Of a stretch of DNA of 30,545 nt, positions 7,895 through 15,752 are shown piece after piece. The DNA lies in the NCBI GenBank assembly GCA_031551255.1, contig JAVBNW010000108.1, positions 1-30,545 on the forward strand. Direction: 5' to 3'. Both the position numbers and the translations under genes were made by a program. The notes beneath the pieces are model-generated. The model was not told the origin of the DNA, ran no database searches, and saw only the letters and a list, made by a program, of their open reading frames with translations. The stretch is from JAVBNW01 sp031551255 (GTDB lineage Bacteria > Bacillota > Clostridia > Christensenellales > UBA1750). Within the stretch, counting starts at the first letter, position 1. Each line of letters begins with the position of its first letter.

Positions 7895-8530
7895 TTGAAA
7901 AAAGATTTTTTTGAAAAGCCCGATGTCTTAAAGGAAGATTGGCCGGGTGCATTTACCGGCATTGAAGGAGCTTGGTTTGATACAATAGCCAATATGCCAA
8001 GCCCTCTTGCTGTTGTGAGCGGTTGGAAATCAAATGGTAAAGAAAATGCTTGCCTACAAGGCGGCATATCATTTTCAGGAACAACTGGCGAGCTTGTTTG
8101 TGTACTTGGATGGGTAAAGATAGAAGGTCATATGTATCAATCCTTAAAAGAAACAGATTGTTGCGTTGTAAATTTCTTTTCGAGCGATTTGAAAGACAAG
8201 TGCTTTGAGACAATAAAAAATAATGACTTTGATACGGATGAGATAACCACTTCTGGCTTAACTGCTGAAAGCGCATTAAAAATTAATGCGCCGCGGATTA
8301 AAGAGTGTTTTCTAAATGTTGAATGTGAATATTTATGGGAGCATGAACTTTTGCCCGGTAAATCACCCGTGGCGGTTGTTGCTTTAAGAGTTATAAATGT
8401 GAGTTTGGACAGCGATTATTTTAACCCATCAAAACGGTTTGGCAAAAATGGATTCTTCTTTTTTCATTATGGAGGAGCTAATCCTGAAAGCGGTGAAAAA
8501 ATAACCTTTGAAAATGAATGTCTACCGTAG
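7895..8530 (+). CDS. Flavin reductase-like (FMN-binding split barrel) protein
   Basis: A 211-residue protein resembling the flavin reductase / FMN-binding split-barrel family of small flavoproteins that transfer electrons from or to FMN. The start is TTG at 7895, set by AAGGAG (7881-7886) 8 bases upstream; in-frame extension upstream would read into repeated element A. Family-like segments are MPSPLAVVSGWKSNGKENAC near the N-terminus, where the flavin phosphate site usually lies, then CCVVNFFSSDL and a late VALRVINVSLD strand. Base composition is visibly AT-richer than the flanking GH2 and activase genes, with A/T-ending codons common, which suggests acquisition from another source. It is the only gene between element A copy 1 and element B copy 1. 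Electron partner and substrate are unknown. Confidence 0.7.
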   Translation: MKKDFFEKPDVLKEDWPGAFTGIEGAWFDTIANMPSPLAVVSGWKSNGKENACLQGGISFSGTTGELVCVLGWVKIEGHMYQSLKETDCCVVNFFSSDLKDKCFETIKNNDFDTDEITTSGLTAESALKINAPRIKECFLNVECEYLWEHELLPGKSPVAVVALRVINVSLDSDYFNPSKRFGKNGFFFFHYGGANPESGEKITFENECLP

Positions 8531-8558
8531 CAGAAATTTTGGTAGTTGTAATCAGAAA

Positions 8559-8628
8559 ATAAGCATTCGCTACATAAACCGCCGCGCAAGTTTTTATATT
8601 GCGCGGCGGTTATCTCAATCTCATAAGC
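8559..8628 (+). repeat. 3' cassette element B, copy 1
   Basis: This ~70 bp element begins ATAAGCATTCGCTACATAAA and recurs at 9455-9523. It contains a perfect 13-pair hairpin: AACCGCCGCGCAA (8577-8589) with TTGCGCGGCGGTT (8599-8611) and a loop of nine bases. No T-run follows in this copy, so termination may be weak. It lies 28 bases after the flavin reductase-like gene. Confidence 0.85.
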
Positions 8629-8676
8629 GCGCATCTGTCTTGGCGCCGTACCACTCTGCTTTTTGGGAACTCCAAG

Positions 8677-8836
8677 CTATTTTAAAAGTGCTTGCAGCAT
8701 GCATTCCATCCGGTCAACCGTATACCGGGCTCCTTCATACTCTTTGTAGCCGATGTTGATAAAACCATTGTCTTCGTATCATTTTTTCAATCGCTTATGA
8801 TCATCGATCATGCCCAACATGATTTTGCTTGCCCCT
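8677..8836 (-). pseudogene. GNAT acetyltransferase fragment (C-terminal remnant)
   Basis: Read on the minus strand, the segment gives MLGMIDDHKRLKK, then an in-frame TGA (8781-8779), then YEDNGFINIGYKEYEGARYT and VDRMECMLQALLK before a TAG (8679-8677). HKRLKK-W-YEDNGFxNIGY-xxYEG and VDRMECML resemble the C-terminal end of GNAT-fold N-acetyltransferases, where a Trp codon (TGG) commonly stands at the place of the TGA. The N-terminal part is missing: coding similarity ends where element A copy 2 begins at about 8838. The fragment is therefore both truncated and stop-interrupted. The family call rests on short motif memory and is moderate. Confidence 0.55.
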
Positions 8837-8858
8837 AATTCGGGGCATGGATAGCAGG

Positions 8859-8890
8859 AGATGCTTGACCATGCGGTTAAGCATCCTTTT
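8859..8890 (+). terminator. Terminator-like hairpin in element A copy 2
   Basis: GATGCTTGACC (8860-8870) pairs with GGTTAAGCATC (8875-8885) with one wobble, plus an outer G-C pair, and is followed by four T residues. It corresponds to the stronger terminator at 7595-7632 in copy 1. It would insulate the downstream promoter from upstream transcription. Confidence 0.6.
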
Positions 8891-9021
8891 ATATAACCAA
8901 GCGGATATCTATAGCAAGGCCGGGTTAAGCTTCGCAAGGAAAACCTCCATGCACTCCCTGGCATTCACGGAATCATGCGCATAACAGATAGGCGCTGCCC
9001 AGTTAGAACGCAAACAATTTA

Positions 9022-9050
9022 TTGACCCGAAATGCCTTCCGTGCTATGGT
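9022..9050 (+). promoter_or_regulatory. Sigma-A promoter inside element A, copy 2
   Basis: TTGACC (9022-9027), a 17-base spacer, TATGGT (9045-9050), base-for-base the same as 7760-7788. It lies 56 bases before the ATG of the TIGR04076-like gene and is the only good promoter for it. Confidence 0.7.
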
Positions 9051-9106
9051 CATCTTGAAAATTCTGGAGGTGCAGGGCATTTATATTTGGTAAAGGAGGA
9101 TTATCT

Positions 9107-9439
9107 ATGCGAAAATGGTGTACAGAGGATTGGGAATTTGAGCTAACTGCTACAGATGGGAAAGCCGGACATTGCAGGCTTGGTTTAGAAAAAGGAGATA
9201 AGTTTGTTTTTCAATACGAATGTCCTGCCGGAATGTGTCCCAAAACAATGATACAAGTATATACATGGTGCGAGGTCATTCGATGCCGCGGCGATTTTAC
9301 ATACAGAGGCAACAAAGAAAAATATGAAATGGACATACCATGCGCTGACCACTGTATTAGTTTTCATCTTAAAGCATATCCCATAAATCGGGATGAAAAC
9401 GGAAAACCCCTTCCTAACAAGGAAAGACCGAAAGATTAA
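9107..9439 (+). CDS. TIGR04076 family protein (small Cys-rich)
   Basis: A 110-residue protein matching the small uncharacterised TIGR04076 family in layout. It has an N-terminal strand FELTATDGKAGHCRLGLEKG, the signature CPAGMCPKTM at about 39-48, and a C-terminal CADHCISFHLKA segment where the family usually has a C-P-D turn followed by a strand. The family's biochemical role is unknown; conserved cysteines suggest metal binding or redox activity, which is inference. ATG is preceded by AAAGGAGG at a 7-base spacing. The gene is AT-richer than its neighbours and is framed by element A copy 2 and element B copy 2, so it is the cargo of the second cassette-like unit. Confidence 0.7.
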   Translation: MRKWCTEDWEFELTATDGKAGHCRLGLEKGDKFVFQYECPAGMCPKTMIQVYTWCEVIRCRGDFTYRGNKEKYEMDIPCADHCISFHLKAYPINRDENGKPLPNKERPKD

Positions 9440-9454
9440 ACCGAAATGCGGATT

Positions 9455-9523
9455 ATAAGCATTCGTTACATAAACCGCCGCGCAAGTTTTTACCTTGCCC
9501 GGCGGTTTTTCAATCCCACAAGC
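9455..9523 (+). repeat. 3' cassette element B, copy 2
   Basis: Second copy of the element at 8559-8628, again opening ATAAGCATTCG and ending at CAAGC. It starts 15 bases after the stop of the TIGR04076-like gene and includes the terminator at 9473-9510. The remaining bases to 9591 show no gene or clear signal. Confidence 0.85.
9473..9510 (+). terminator. Intrinsic terminator in element B copy 2
   Basis: AACCGCCGCGCAAG (9473-9486) pairs with CTTGCCCGGCGGTT (9494-9507) in 13 of 14 positions, and the T-run is at 9506-9510. On the other strand the stem is followed by only three T residues, so it could weakly terminate the converging activase gene as well. Confidence 0.8.
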
Positions 9524-9591
9524 ATACGAACTGTCATTTGCTGTTCGAGAACCCCATGTTTGCGTCCTGCAAAGTAAAATTGCGCGCAGTG

Positions 9592-12500
9592 CTATGCCTG
9601 GACCTGCACCGGGTATTCCCGTTCGGGCGCGGGCGCTTCGTATATAGGCGCCTCGCGCTCGAGGCCCAGGTTGCGAAACGCGGTGGAGACCATCAGCTTG
9701 ATGCGGTTGAGCTGGTTGACCTCGCTCGCGCCGGGGTCGTAGTCTACCGCCACGATGTTGCTCTGGGGGTACTGGCGCCGCAGCTCCTTGATCATGCCCT
9801 TGCCGGTTACGTGGTTGGGCAGGCACGCGAACGGCTGCATGCAGATGATGTTGGGCACCCCGGCGCGGATGAGCTCCACCATCTCGCCGGTTAAGAACCA
9901 GCCCTCGCCGGTACTGTGCCCAAGCGACAGCACGGTGCTCGCGCCCTGGGCGATTTCCTCGATCGGGGCGGGCGGGTGGAAGCGGCTGGATTGTTTCAGC
10001 GCGTTCACCATCGGGCGCTGAAAAAGCTCGATCAAGCGTATGCCCGCCCGCCCGATCAGCTCGCCTTTGCGCGTGCCGCTCAGGTAGCGGCGCTTGAACT
10101 TGCCGTTGTAGAAGCTATAGTGCATAAACCCCATCAGATCCGGCACGACGGCCTCGCCGCCCTCGGCCTCTACGACCTTGATCGCGTGGTTGTTCGCGTC
10201 CGGATGGAATTTGACCAGGATTTCGCCGACCAGGCCGATGCGGGGCTTGATCACGTCTTCATGAATCGGCAGTTCGTCGAATTCCTTGACGATGCCGCGC
10301 AGAATCGCCGCGTAACGCATATTTGCCTTATGCACAAATAACTCGCAGCCGATGCGCTCCCACTTGGCGAATAGCGCGTTTGCCGAACCCTTTTCGATTT
10401 CGTAAGGGCGCACGCGCAGCAGCACGTTTTGCAGGCAGTCGCCGATGACGATCGCCCGCACCACATCGCGGATGAGCCCCGGCGTGTAGCGAAGCCCCGG
10501 GTTTTTTTCGATGCCGGAAACCGATAGCGCCACCACCGGCACCTGCTCCATGCCGGCCTCCTTGAGCGCCTTGCGCAAAAACGCCACATAGTTGGTCGCC
10601 CGGCAGCCGCCGCCGGTTTGCGTAAGGAAGATCGAGGTGTTGTTTACGTCGTACTTGCCGCTGCGCAGCGCCGCGACCAACTGCCCAACGACGATCAGCG
10701 TGGGGTAGCACGCGTCGTTGTTGACGAACTGCAGGCCGGTCTCGATATCGTTAGAGTCGGCGCGTTTGAGCACGTGAAGGTCGTAGCCGTGCGCGCCGAT
10801 CGCGCTTTCGAGCAGGGTAAAGTGCATCGGAGACATCTGCGGCGCGATGATGGTGTGGCGCTTTCGCATATCCTGCGTAAACACGCGCCGGTGAAGCGTA
10901 GCGTCGCCCTCGCGGGGCTTAGCGCCGCGGCGTGCCCTTTCCTCGAGCGCCGCCTTCAGCGAGCGGATGCGGATGCGCGCGGTGCCCAGGCTTGAAACCT
11001 CGTCGATCTTGAGCGTGGTGTAGATGCCGCTCTGCGCCTTAAGGATTTCCATGACCTGATCGGTGGTCACCGCGTCCAGCCCGCAGCCGAACGAGTTGAG
11101 CTGCACGAGCTCCAGGTTGCGCGATCGGGCGACCAGCGCGGCGGATTCGTACAGCCGCGTGTGGTACATCCACTGGTCTACGACTCTGATCGGGCGGGGG
11201 AGATGCCCAAGATGCGCGACGGCGTCCTCGGTGAGCACCGCCAGCCCCTGGGATACCACCATATCCGGAATGCCGTGGTGAATTTCCGGATCGACGTGAT
11301 ACGGTCTGCCCGCGAGCACGATGCCCACGTTGCCGGTTTTTTCGAGCCACTCTACGGTTTCCTCGCCCTTTGCGCGCATGTCGGCCTTAAAATCGCTCAT
11401 TTCCTGCATGCCGCGGCGCACGGCGCGTTTGGCCTCGGCCTTCGTTATGCCAAAGCGCGAAAACTCTTCGAAAATTCGCTGTGCCAGGCGTTTCTCGTCG
11501 TCCAGCGGCAGGAAGGGGTTAAGATACGTAATATTCGGTTCCCTGAGCTGATCCATGTTGTTGCGCAGAACATCCGGGTAGGATGCGACGATCGGGCAGT
11601 TGTAATGGTTGTTCGCACCCTCGTATTCCTTTTGCTCGTAGGGTACGGAGGGATAGAAGATCGTGGCGATCCCCTTTTTGAGTAGATCGGCAATGTGGCC
11701 GTGCGCGAGCTTTGCGGGGTAGCATACGCTTTCGGAAGGGATCGTATCCATGCCAAGCTCGAACAGCGCGTGGCTGGAGCGGCCGGATGTGCGCACTGAA
11801 AAGCCCAAATCCGTAAGCATTGCGTGCCAAAGCGGATAGTTTTCGTAGATGTTGAGCGCGCGCGGGATGCCGATGACGCCGCGCGGCGCTTCGTTTGCGG
11901 GCAAGGACGCGCGCCCGAACAGCTTTTTGTATTTGTAGTCGAACAGGTTGGGCAGCTTATTTTGCGCCTCCTGCTCGCCCGCGCCGCGCTCGCAGCGGTT
12001 GCCCGCTATGAACGTGCTGCCGTCGCTAAACGAGGTGATCGTGAGCCTGCACGCGTTTGGGCATTTGTCGCACCGCGCCTGTGCGGATTCGTAGCGGAAG
12101 GGTTCGATTTCCTGCGCGGACAGGATGGAGCTGCGTTCTCCTTCGGCGCTCGCGTCCTTCGCGAACAGCGCCGCGCCGAACGCGCCCATGACGCCCGCAA
12201 TGCGCGGCCGCACCACGTTCCGCCCGGCCGTCAGTTCGAACGCGCGCAAGATGGCGTCATTGAGGAAGGTCCCTCCCTGCACGACGATCTTTTCGCCCAT
12301 CTGGTTAGGATCGCGCATTTTGATGACCTTGTAAAGCGCGTTGCGCACCACCGAGTACGAGAGCCCGGCGGAAATATCGCCGACGCTCGCGCCCTCTTTT
12401 TGCGCTTGTTTTACGCGCGAATTCATAAACACGGTGCAGCGCGTGCCCAGATCCACCGGGTTCTCGGCGTTCAGCGCCGCGTTGGCGAAATCTTCGGTGG

Positions 12501-13872
12501 AAAGGCCCAGCGATTTCGCGAACGTCTGGATGAAGGAGCCGCAGCCGGAGGAACATGCCTCGTTGAGCATGATGGAATCGATTACGCCGCCCGAAACGTG
12601 CATGCACTTCATATCCTGCCCGCCGATGTCGATGATAAAATCCACGCCCGGCAGAAAGTGCTCGGCGGCCTTGTAGTGCGCCATGGTTTCGATCACGCCG
12701 TCGTCTACGTTCAGCGCCGCCTTGAGCAGGTGCTCGCCGTAGCCGGTGACGCACGCGCGCGCGATGTGCGCGCCCTTGGGCATGCCCGCGTATACATCCT
12801 TGAGGATGCGCAGCGTGGAGGGAATCGGCCCTTCGTTGATGTGGTAGTGCGAATATACGATGCGCGCGTCCTTGTCGATCAGCGCGGCCTTGATGGTGGT
12901 GGAACCCGCGTCGATGCCCAGGTACAGCGGGCCCTCCGCCTGAGAAAACTCGGCGGAAGCGGCGTCGCTCGCGGCGTGGCGCGCGTCGAACTCCCGCCGC
13001 TCGTTTGCGTCGGCGAAGAGCACGCGCATGCGCGGAACCTCGGCCTGCATCGCCTTGCCCGTGCGCAGCCGGTCGCTGAGCGCATCCAGCGAAACCTCCT
13101 CGCCCGATGCGAGGCGCGCCGCGCCCATCGCAACGAACAGCTGCGCGTTTTCAGGGGTGGTAAAGCGCATGCCGGGCGCGGTGAGCGTTTTTTCGAAGCG
13201 CTCGCGCAGCTGCGGCAAAAAGTGCAGCGGCCCCCCTAAGAACACCACGTGCCCGCGGATCGGGCGGCCTTGCGCGAGCCCCGCGATCGTCTGATTGACG
13301 ACCGCCTGCAAAACCGAGGCCGCGAGATCTTCGGGGGCGGCCCCTTCGTTGATCAGCGGTTGCAGGTCGGATTTGGCGAATACGCCGCAGCGCGACGCGA
13401 TGGTGTAGAGCGTCGTATGCCGGGCGGCGAGCGAATTGAGCCCCGAGGCGTCGGTGCCCAGCAGCGAGGCCATCTGATCGATGAACGCGCCGGTGCCGCC
13501 CGCGCAGGTGCCGTTCATGCGCTGCTCAAGCGTAGGGTGCAGGTAAGTGATCTTCGCGTCCTCGCCGCCAAGCTCGATCACGACGTCGGCATCTTCGACT
13601 TCATTCGACACGGCCTCGGTGCCCGCCATCACTTCCTGCACAAACGGGAGGCCGAGCAGGCCCGCCGCGCCCACGCCGCCCGAGCCCGTAACCGCCGCCT
13701 GCGCCCGCTTGCCGGGGTGGGCCTTGGCCAAATCGTCGCAAAGCCTTCCGAGCTCTCCGGGAATATCGGAAAGATGGCGGCGGTATTGCGACCATACGAG
13801 CCGTCCGCCCTGCATGAGCGCAAGTTTTATGGTGGTGGAGCCAATATCAAGCCCCAATTGATACATTGACAT
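9592..13872 (-). CDS. Acyl-CoA dehydratase activase fused to dehydratase-like domains
   Basis: A 1426-residue member of the BcrAD/BadFG/HgdC group, whose activases use ATP to push an electron from a [4Fe-4S] cluster to a partner at very low potential. Two ASKHA ATPase domains are visible: one opening GLDIGSTTIK with GGEDAK and cysteines 123 and 162, the other from 318 (GIDAGSTTIK) with GGQDMK, CSSGC (440-444) and Cys479. A CDKCPNAC motif (601-608) with Cys627 may bind metal. Then comes a DUF2229-like part from about 660 (IGIPRALNIYENYPLWHAML), and a 2-hydroxyacyl-CoA dehydratase-like C-terminal third. Such giant fusions are widespread in Clostridia but their substrate is unknown. The ATG has GAGGTG 12 bases upstream. 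It is a single-gene transcript; no substrate-specific partner lies beside it. Confidence 0.88.
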   Translation of the reverse strand: MSMYQLGLDIGSTTIKLALMQGGRLVWSQYRRHLSDIPGELGRLCDDLAKAHPGKRAQAAVTGSGGVGAAGLLGLPFVQEVMAGTEAVSNEVEDADVVIELGGEDAKITYLHPTLEQRMNGTCAGGTGAFIDQMASLLGTDASGLNSLAARHTTLYTIASRCGVFAKSDLQPLINEGAAPEDLAASVLQAVVNQTIAGLAQGRPIRGHVVFLGGPLHFLPQLRERFEKTLTAPGMRFTTPENAQLFVAMGAARLASGEEVSLDALSDRLRTGKAMQAEVPRMRVLFADANERREFDARHAASDAASAEFSQAEGPLYLGIDAGSTTIKAALIDKDARIVYSHYHINEGPIPSTLRILKDVYAGMPKGAHIARACVTGYGEHLLKAALNVDDGVIETMAHYKAAEHFLPGVDFIIDIGGQDMKCMHVSGGVIDSIMLNEACSSGCGSFIQTFAKSLGLSTEDFANAALNAENPVDLGTRCTVFMNSRVKQAQKEGASVGDISAGLSYSVVRNALYKVIKMRDPNQMGEKIVVQGGTFLNDAILRAFELTAGRNVVRPRIAGVMGAFGAALFAKDASAEGERSSILSAQEIEPFRYESAQARCDKCPNACRLTITSFSDGSTFIAGNRCERGAGEQEAQNKLPNLFDYKYKKLFGRASLPANEAPRGVIGIPRALNIYENYPLWHAMLTDLGFSVRTSGRSSHALFELGMDTIPSESVCYPAKLAHGHIADLLKKGIATIFYPSVPYEQKEYEGANNHYNCPIVASYPDVLRNNMDQLREPNITYLNPFLPLDDEKRLAQRIFEEFSRFGITKAEAKRAVRRGMQEMSDFKADMRAKGEETVEWLEKTGNVGIVLAGRPYHVDPEIHHGIPDMVVSQGLAVLTEDAVAHLGHLPRPIRVVDQWMYHTRLYESAALVARSRNLELVQLNSFGCGLDAVTTDQVMEILKAQSGIYTTLKIDEVSSLGTARIRIRSLKAALEERARRGAKPREGDATLHRRVFTQDMRKRHTIIAPQMSPMHFTLLESAIGAHGYDLHVLKRADSNDIETGLQFVNNDACYPTLIVVGQLVAALRSGKYDVNNTSIFLTQTGGGCRATNYVAFLRKALKEAGMEQVPVVALSVSGIEKNPGLRYTPGLIRDVVRAIVIGDCLQNVLLRVRPYEIEKGSANALFAKWERIGCELFVHKANMRYAAILRGIVKEFDELPIHEDVIKPRIGLVGEILVKFHPDANNHAIKVVEAEGGEAVVPDLMGFMHYSFYNGKFKRRYLSGTRKGELIGRAGIRLIELFQRPMVNALKQSSRFHPPAPIEEIAQGASTVLSLGHSTGEGWFLTGEMVELIRAGVPNIICMQPFACLPNHVTGKGMIKELRRQYPQSNIVAVDYDPGASEVNQLNRIKLMVSTAFRNLGLEREAPIYEAPAPEREYPVQVQA

Positions 13873-13914
13873 GAGTTATTCATTCACCTCTATATACGAT
13901 GGGTATGCGCATGC

Positions 13915-13943
13915 AGTATACTATAGTGCAACCGTTTCGGCAA
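13915..13943 (-). promoter_or_regulatory. Sigma-A promoter for the activase fusion gene
   Basis: On the minus strand TTGCCG (13943-13938) is followed by a 17-base spacer and TATACT (13920-13915), 42 bases before the ATG. The divergent PF06541 gene starts at 14036, so this 163-base spacer serves both directions. On the plus strand a TTGACA (13987-13992) is present, but its -10 partner is poor. Confidence 0.55.
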
Positions 13944-14035
13944 ATGAAATACCCGGCAAACTGGTGAAGAAACGGTTCGTTTTCCATTGACAATCGGCGT
14001 GTTTCCAAACAGGCTCTCGGCGGGAGGGAAGGGCG

Positions 14036-14800
14036 TTGCTTCGCTACGTTTTTCTATTTTTCGCGTATTCGTTCGTAGGGTGGTGCTTTGAGTCGACCGT
14101 GGTGTCCGTTTCGCAGCGAAGGCCCGTGAACCGCGGCTTTCTCTTCGGCCCGGTGTGCCCGATTTATGGAACTTGCGCGGTGCTGATGGCCTTGACGCTT
14201 GCGCGGTTTACGCATAACATCGCCGTTTTGCTTTTTGCCGGCATGCTCATCGCCACCTTCGTGGAGTTTTTGACCGGCTGGGGCATGGAAAAGCTGTTTC
14301 ACACGCGTTGGTGGGATTATTCCGACGCAAAACTCAATATCGCCGGCTATGTGTCGCTAAAATCATCGCTCGTGTGGGGCGTTTTATCGGTGTTGCTCAT
14401 GCGATTTTTGCATCCGTGGGTATTTTCTCTTTTCGATAAACTGCCCGTCGCGGCGGCGGAGGCGATCGTGGTAGCAGGGACGTTTTTGTTCGGCGCGGAT
14501 GCGGGCATATCCACCTACAACGCCGTGGATATCGCCAAGTGGACCGAGCGCTTCCATCAAGCGCTTCACGAGGTGCGTGGGCAGATCGATTTGCGGCTGG
14601 ATCCTGGCGGACTGGCCGCGAAGCTGCACCTGCCCGAAGGTCAAAGACTGCTCAACCGCCTGAAACTGCGCATGCTCAACGCCTATCCGCGCATGCGAGC
14701 GCGCAACTTTCCGGATGTAATGGCGCTGATGCGCGCAAGGCTTGTCGAAGCGCGCGCCGCGCTGCGCCCGCGCAAGAAAAAACGGAAAGACGATTTGTGA
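14036..14800 (+). CDS. PF06541 family membrane protein (putative ABC transporter permease)
   Basis: A 254-residue integral membrane protein of the DUF1113/PF06541 family, often labelled a putative ABC transporter permease although its role is unproven. It opens with a hydrophobic helix containing the signature SFVGWCFESTVVSVSQRR and FLFGPVCPIYGTCAV. Further membrane segments lie near 54-80, 103-120 and 139-156, and the C-terminal ~85 residues are basic and cytosolic (ends RPRKKKRKDDL). The start is TTG at 14036, with GGGAGGGAAGGG just upstream. It stands alone as the first plus-strand gene after the divergent activase. No ATPase partner is nearby, which speaks against a classical ABC transporter here. 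Confidence 0.8.
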   Translation: MLRYVFLFFAYSFVGWCFESTVVSVSQRRPVNRGFLFGPVCPIYGTCAVLMALTLARFTHNIAVLLFAGMLIATFVEFLTGWGMEKLFHTRWWDYSDAKLNIAGYVSLKSSLVWGVLSVLLMRFLHPWVFSLFDKLPVAAAEAIVVAGTFLFGADAGISTYNAVDIAKWTERFHQALHEVRGQIDLRLDPGGLAAKLHLPEGQRLLNRLKLRMLNAYPRMRARNFPDVMALMRARLVEARAALRPRKKKRKDDL

Positions 14801-14847
14801 TATAATAGGCAAACGGTTTTTATCTTGACATATGGCTCGCATCGATT

Positions 14848-14879
14848 GGGGTTGCCGGCGCTCGTATGCGGCCGGCCCC
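14848..14879 (+). other. GC-rich hairpin ahead of the phosphatase gene
   Basis: GCCGGC (near 14854) pairs with GCCGGC (near 14873), and flanking GGGG and CCC can extend the stem past a two-base bulge. It ends a few bases before the ribosome binding site of the next gene. It may be a weak terminator or may affect translation; no T-run is present. Confidence 0.35.
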
Positions 14880-14897
14880 TTGAACGGAGGAATGCCC

Positions 14898-15632
14898 ATG
14901 CAAACGTCGCTTCGCAGAATCCCCGGCTGCGGCATGTCCAACCTGCGCGATCTGGGCGGATACCCGGCCGCATACGGCGCGGCGACCCGCTACCATGTGT
15001 TGTACCGCGCCGATATCCCCAGGGACTTTGGGCCTGAGCAGGCGGACAACCTGCGCGCGACGGGCATAACTACCGCGGTGGATCTTAGAGATCCGGCCAG
15101 GGAAGGTCGCAATCCGCTCATCGATTGCCCGTGGATTACGCTGATAACCATACCGCTTTTAAAGTTTCAGCAGTTCGATCTCGTGCCCCGGCATGATACG
15201 CTGGACATACTATACGTGCAGGCGCTTGAGCATGCCAAGGCTGAAATCGCTAAGGTGATGCGCGCGCTGAACGCCGCGCCGGGCCCGGCCTTGTTTCACT
15301 GCTCCGCCGGAAAGGACCGCACCGGCGCCATCGCCGCGCTGCTCCTTGCGCTGTGCGGGGTAGACGAGCTGGATATTTTGGCGGACTACCAGCAGAGCGA
15401 GCTGTACCTTGCCCCGGTGTACGAGCAGCTTCGGCGCATGATGGAGCGCATGCCCGTAACCGAAACTCCGCCGGAAGCGCTTAGGGAAGAAATGCTCCGT
15501 TCGCATCCGGATTTGATGCGCCCGATGCTCGCGCAAATTAACGCGCGCGGCGGCGCGGCGGCATATCTCGCTTGCTGCGGCCTGGCGGAGGCGGAAATCG
15601 CGGCGCTGCGCGGCAAGCTGATCGATTCGTAG
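14898..15632 (+). CDS. Tyrosine-protein phosphatase (PF13350-like)
   Basis: A 244-residue cytosolic phosphatase of the Y_phosphatase3/dual-specificity group. The catalytic loop is HCSAGKDRTG, with nucleophile Cys135 and Arg141. NLRDLGGYPAAYG near the N-terminus and YRADIP (37-42) are typical of this group, with a likely general acid in VDLRDPAREG. The ATG at 14898 has GGAGG 7 bases upstream; an earlier in-frame ATG at 14892 sits too close to that site and one at 14832 has none. Relatives act on phosphotyrosine, phosphoinositides or other phosphoesters, so the substrate is open. The following RodA-like gene is on the same strand after a 120-base spacer, so a shared transcript is possible. Confidence 0.85.
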   Translation: MQTSLRRIPGCGMSNLRDLGGYPAAYGAATRYHVLYRADIPRDFGPEQADNLRATGITTAVDLRDPAREGRNPLIDCPWITLITIPLLKFQQFDLVPRHDTLDILYVQALEHAKAEIAKVMRALNAAPGPALFHCSAGKDRTGAIAALLLALCGVDELDILADYQQSELYLAPVYEQLRRMMERMPVTETPPEALREEMLRSHPDLMRPMLAQINARGGAAAYLACCGLAEAEIAALRGKLIDS

Positions 15633-15752
15633 CAGCCTACGACGGGCGACCGGCGCAACCCGGATCGGCCGAGCGTCGTTGAAATCAAAACGGGCATAGG
15701 TTTCCAAACGTTGGGAAACATAACCATATATCGCGCCGCGGCACGAGGAGGG

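Larger units (their letters stand above)
8838..9089 (+). repeat. 5' cassette element A, copy 2
   Basis: Second copy of the element at 7575-7828, about 252 bp. It has the same order of parts: opening ATTCGGGGCATGG, hairpin, TATCT/AGATA complementary blocks, the identical promoter block, and the leader ending TTTATATTTG. Its left edge coincides with the point where the acetyltransferase remnant stops, suggesting that arrival of this element cut that gene. The stretch 8531-9106 holds only element B copy 1, the remnant and this element. Confidence 0.85.

Noticed and set aside
8508..8759. 83-codon plus-strand frame after the flavin reductase-like gene
   Set aside because: It covers element B and the antisense of the acetyltransferase remnant, with no ribosome binding site or family likeness.
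8779..8964. 61-codon minus-strand frame across element A copy 2
   Set aside because: It joins element A sequence to the acetyltransferase remnant by chance. In copy 1 the same frame is broken after about 16 codons, so it is not a conserved gene.
7575..9523. Integron, insertion sequence or MITE
   Set aside because: No integrase or transposase gene, no attC-type core sites, and no clean terminal inverted repeats with target duplications are visible. The cassette idea is kept only as a structural description.
11824..13239. 471-codon plus-strand frame opposite the activase
   Set aside because: It is a shadow of the activase coding strand; low-complexity Arg/Ala/Val composition and no recognised domain.
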